Origin: Sinomicrobium oceani
Lineage (GTDB): Bacteria > Bacteroidota > Bacteroidia > Flavobacteriales > Flavobacteriaceae
Direction: 5' to 3'
Assembly (NCBI RefSeq): GCF_900119185.1
Contig: NZ_FPJE01000026.1
Coordinates: forward strand, 1 to 64,000
Length of the DNA: 64,000 nt
Made by a program: the position numbers and the translations under genes. Below are positions 63,350 through 64,000 of this stretch, one piece after another; position 1 is the first letter of the stretch, and the number at the start of each line of letters is the position of its first letter. Below the pieces are notes generated by a model, which was not told the origin of the DNA, searched no databases, and was given only the letters and a program-made list of their open reading frames with translations.

Positions 63350-64000
63350 CTACTGGAAACGGTATCCCACCCCGCTTTCGGTGATAATATGGACAGGCAT
63401 ATTGGGATTATCTTCGATCTTTTTACGAAGGGTCCCTACAAATACCCGGAGATACTGGGTTTCGGTCTGGTAACCGAAGCCCCATACTTCTTTGAGGATA
63501 TATCGGTGCGTGAGTACTCTTCCTTCATTTTTGGCAAAAAGAGCCAGAAGGTTGTACTCCGTGCTGGTAAGTCTGAGGATTTCTCCTTTTTTACGGACAA
63601 CCCTCCCTGCCAGGTCTATCCGGAGTTCCCCGCAGCTGATATCGGTTTTCGGGGTTGCACTGCTGCTGTTTCTTAGTGCAGAACGTATTCTGGCAAGCAG
63701 CTCTCCGGTCCGGAAGGGTTTCGTGAGATAATCCGTAGCCCCGTTGTCGAGGGCAGATACGATATCGTCTTCCCCGTCGCGCACAGATAGTATGATCACA
63801 GGTTTTTGATACCATTCCTTTAAGGTTTTCAATACGTCATGCCCGCTGGTATCGGGTAACCCCAGGTCCAGTAAGATCAGATCGGGCAAATGGCTTGCTG
63901 CCATGGCCAGGCCCTCCCTACCGTCGACTGCCTGCAAAACTCTATACGCATTGCTTTCCAGGTTTATACGAAGCAGTTTTCGTATCTGGGGTTCGTCGTC
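63350..64000 (-). CDS. kdpE: KdpE-like OmpR-family response regulator (partial)
   Basis: This is a response regulator whose 5' end lies outside the window; 216 residues are present. The open frame continues to base 64000, where it reads DDEPQIRKLLRINLES, the start of a receiver domain lacking only a few residues. The phosphoacceptor Asp is in LILLDLGLPDTSG; VIILSVRD and the Lys of YLTKPF follow. The winged-helix domain (about the last 95 residues) has RLTSTEYNLLALFAKNEGRVLTHRYILKEVWG and a terminal GVGYRFQ. The receiver closely resembles KdpE, which controls high-affinity K+ uptake. A kdpD kinase and possibly kdpABC would be expected just beyond the window. Confidence 0.85.
   Translation of the reverse strand, partial: DDEPQIRKLLRINLESNAYRVLQAVDGREGLAMAASHLPDLILLDLGLPDTSGHDVLKTLKEWYQKPVIILSVRDGEDDIVSALDNGATDYLTKPFRTGELLARIRSALRNSSSATPKTDISCGELRIDLAGRVVRKKGEILRLTSTEYNLLALFAKNEGRVLTHRYILKEVWGFGYQTETQYLRVFVGTLRKKIEDNPNMPVHIITESGVGYRFQ

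Overview
The window comes from a Bacteroidota chromosome, most likely a flavobacterium-like saprophyte. The evidence is three tandem SusC/SusD pairs, two further TonB-dependent receptors, many lipoprotein signals with a Cys lipobox, and several promoters of the Bacteroidota type (TTG, about 20 bp, TAnnTTTG). I saw no rRNA, tRNA or CRISPR array. Apart from one IS4-family insertion sequence at the left edge, nothing looks mobile.

Layout. 1-1210: an IS4-family element. 1308-4248: a GntR/periplasmic-binding-like regulator, a secreted DUF6807 (PmoA-like) protein and a convergent esterase. 4716-11784: mostly housekeeping or metabolic genes, namely Dcp dipeptidase, an old-yellow-enzyme reductase, pyruvate:quinone oxidoreductase PoxB, a MarR-GNAT fusion and a HAD phosphatase. 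11945-30724, almost entirely on the minus strand: a LytTR response regulator, a SusD/SusC pair, a metzincin-like zinc protease and a LytS-type sensor kinase, followed by a second operon (TonB receptor, DUF4876 lipoprotein, DUF6850-like barrel, gingipain-fold protein with HEAT-like tail). This block is the least described part of the window. It resembles a regulated protein- or peptide-acquisition locus. A pair of 12-bp direct repeats, exactly two helical turns apart, lies upstream of the protease-SusC-SusD operon.

31047-34950: a TonB receptor plus beta-propeller phytase operon for phytate, with a perfect 19-bp palindrome in its promoter region. 35161-37530: a TPR/LuxR-type regulator and a tandem DUF4377 lipoprotein. 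37904-54148: a xylan utilisation locus. CE6 esterase and GH43 glycosidase are on the plus strand, convergent with the six-gene core xusA-xusB-xusC-xusD-xusE-xyn10C on the minus strand. The GH10 xylanase carries two CBM modules inside its catalytic domain. No hybrid two-component regulator is present in the window.

54149-55243 has no convincing gene. 55244-60094: a likely operon of DUF2975 protein, XRE regulator, ABC ATPase and an ABC-permease/M1-aminopeptidase fusion. 60308-64000: potassium homeostasis, with a KdpE-like response regulator (cut by the window end), a small unknown protein, a TrkH transporter and an OmpL-like porin. Coding starts were moved to internal ATGs where a signal peptide or family N-terminus required it.
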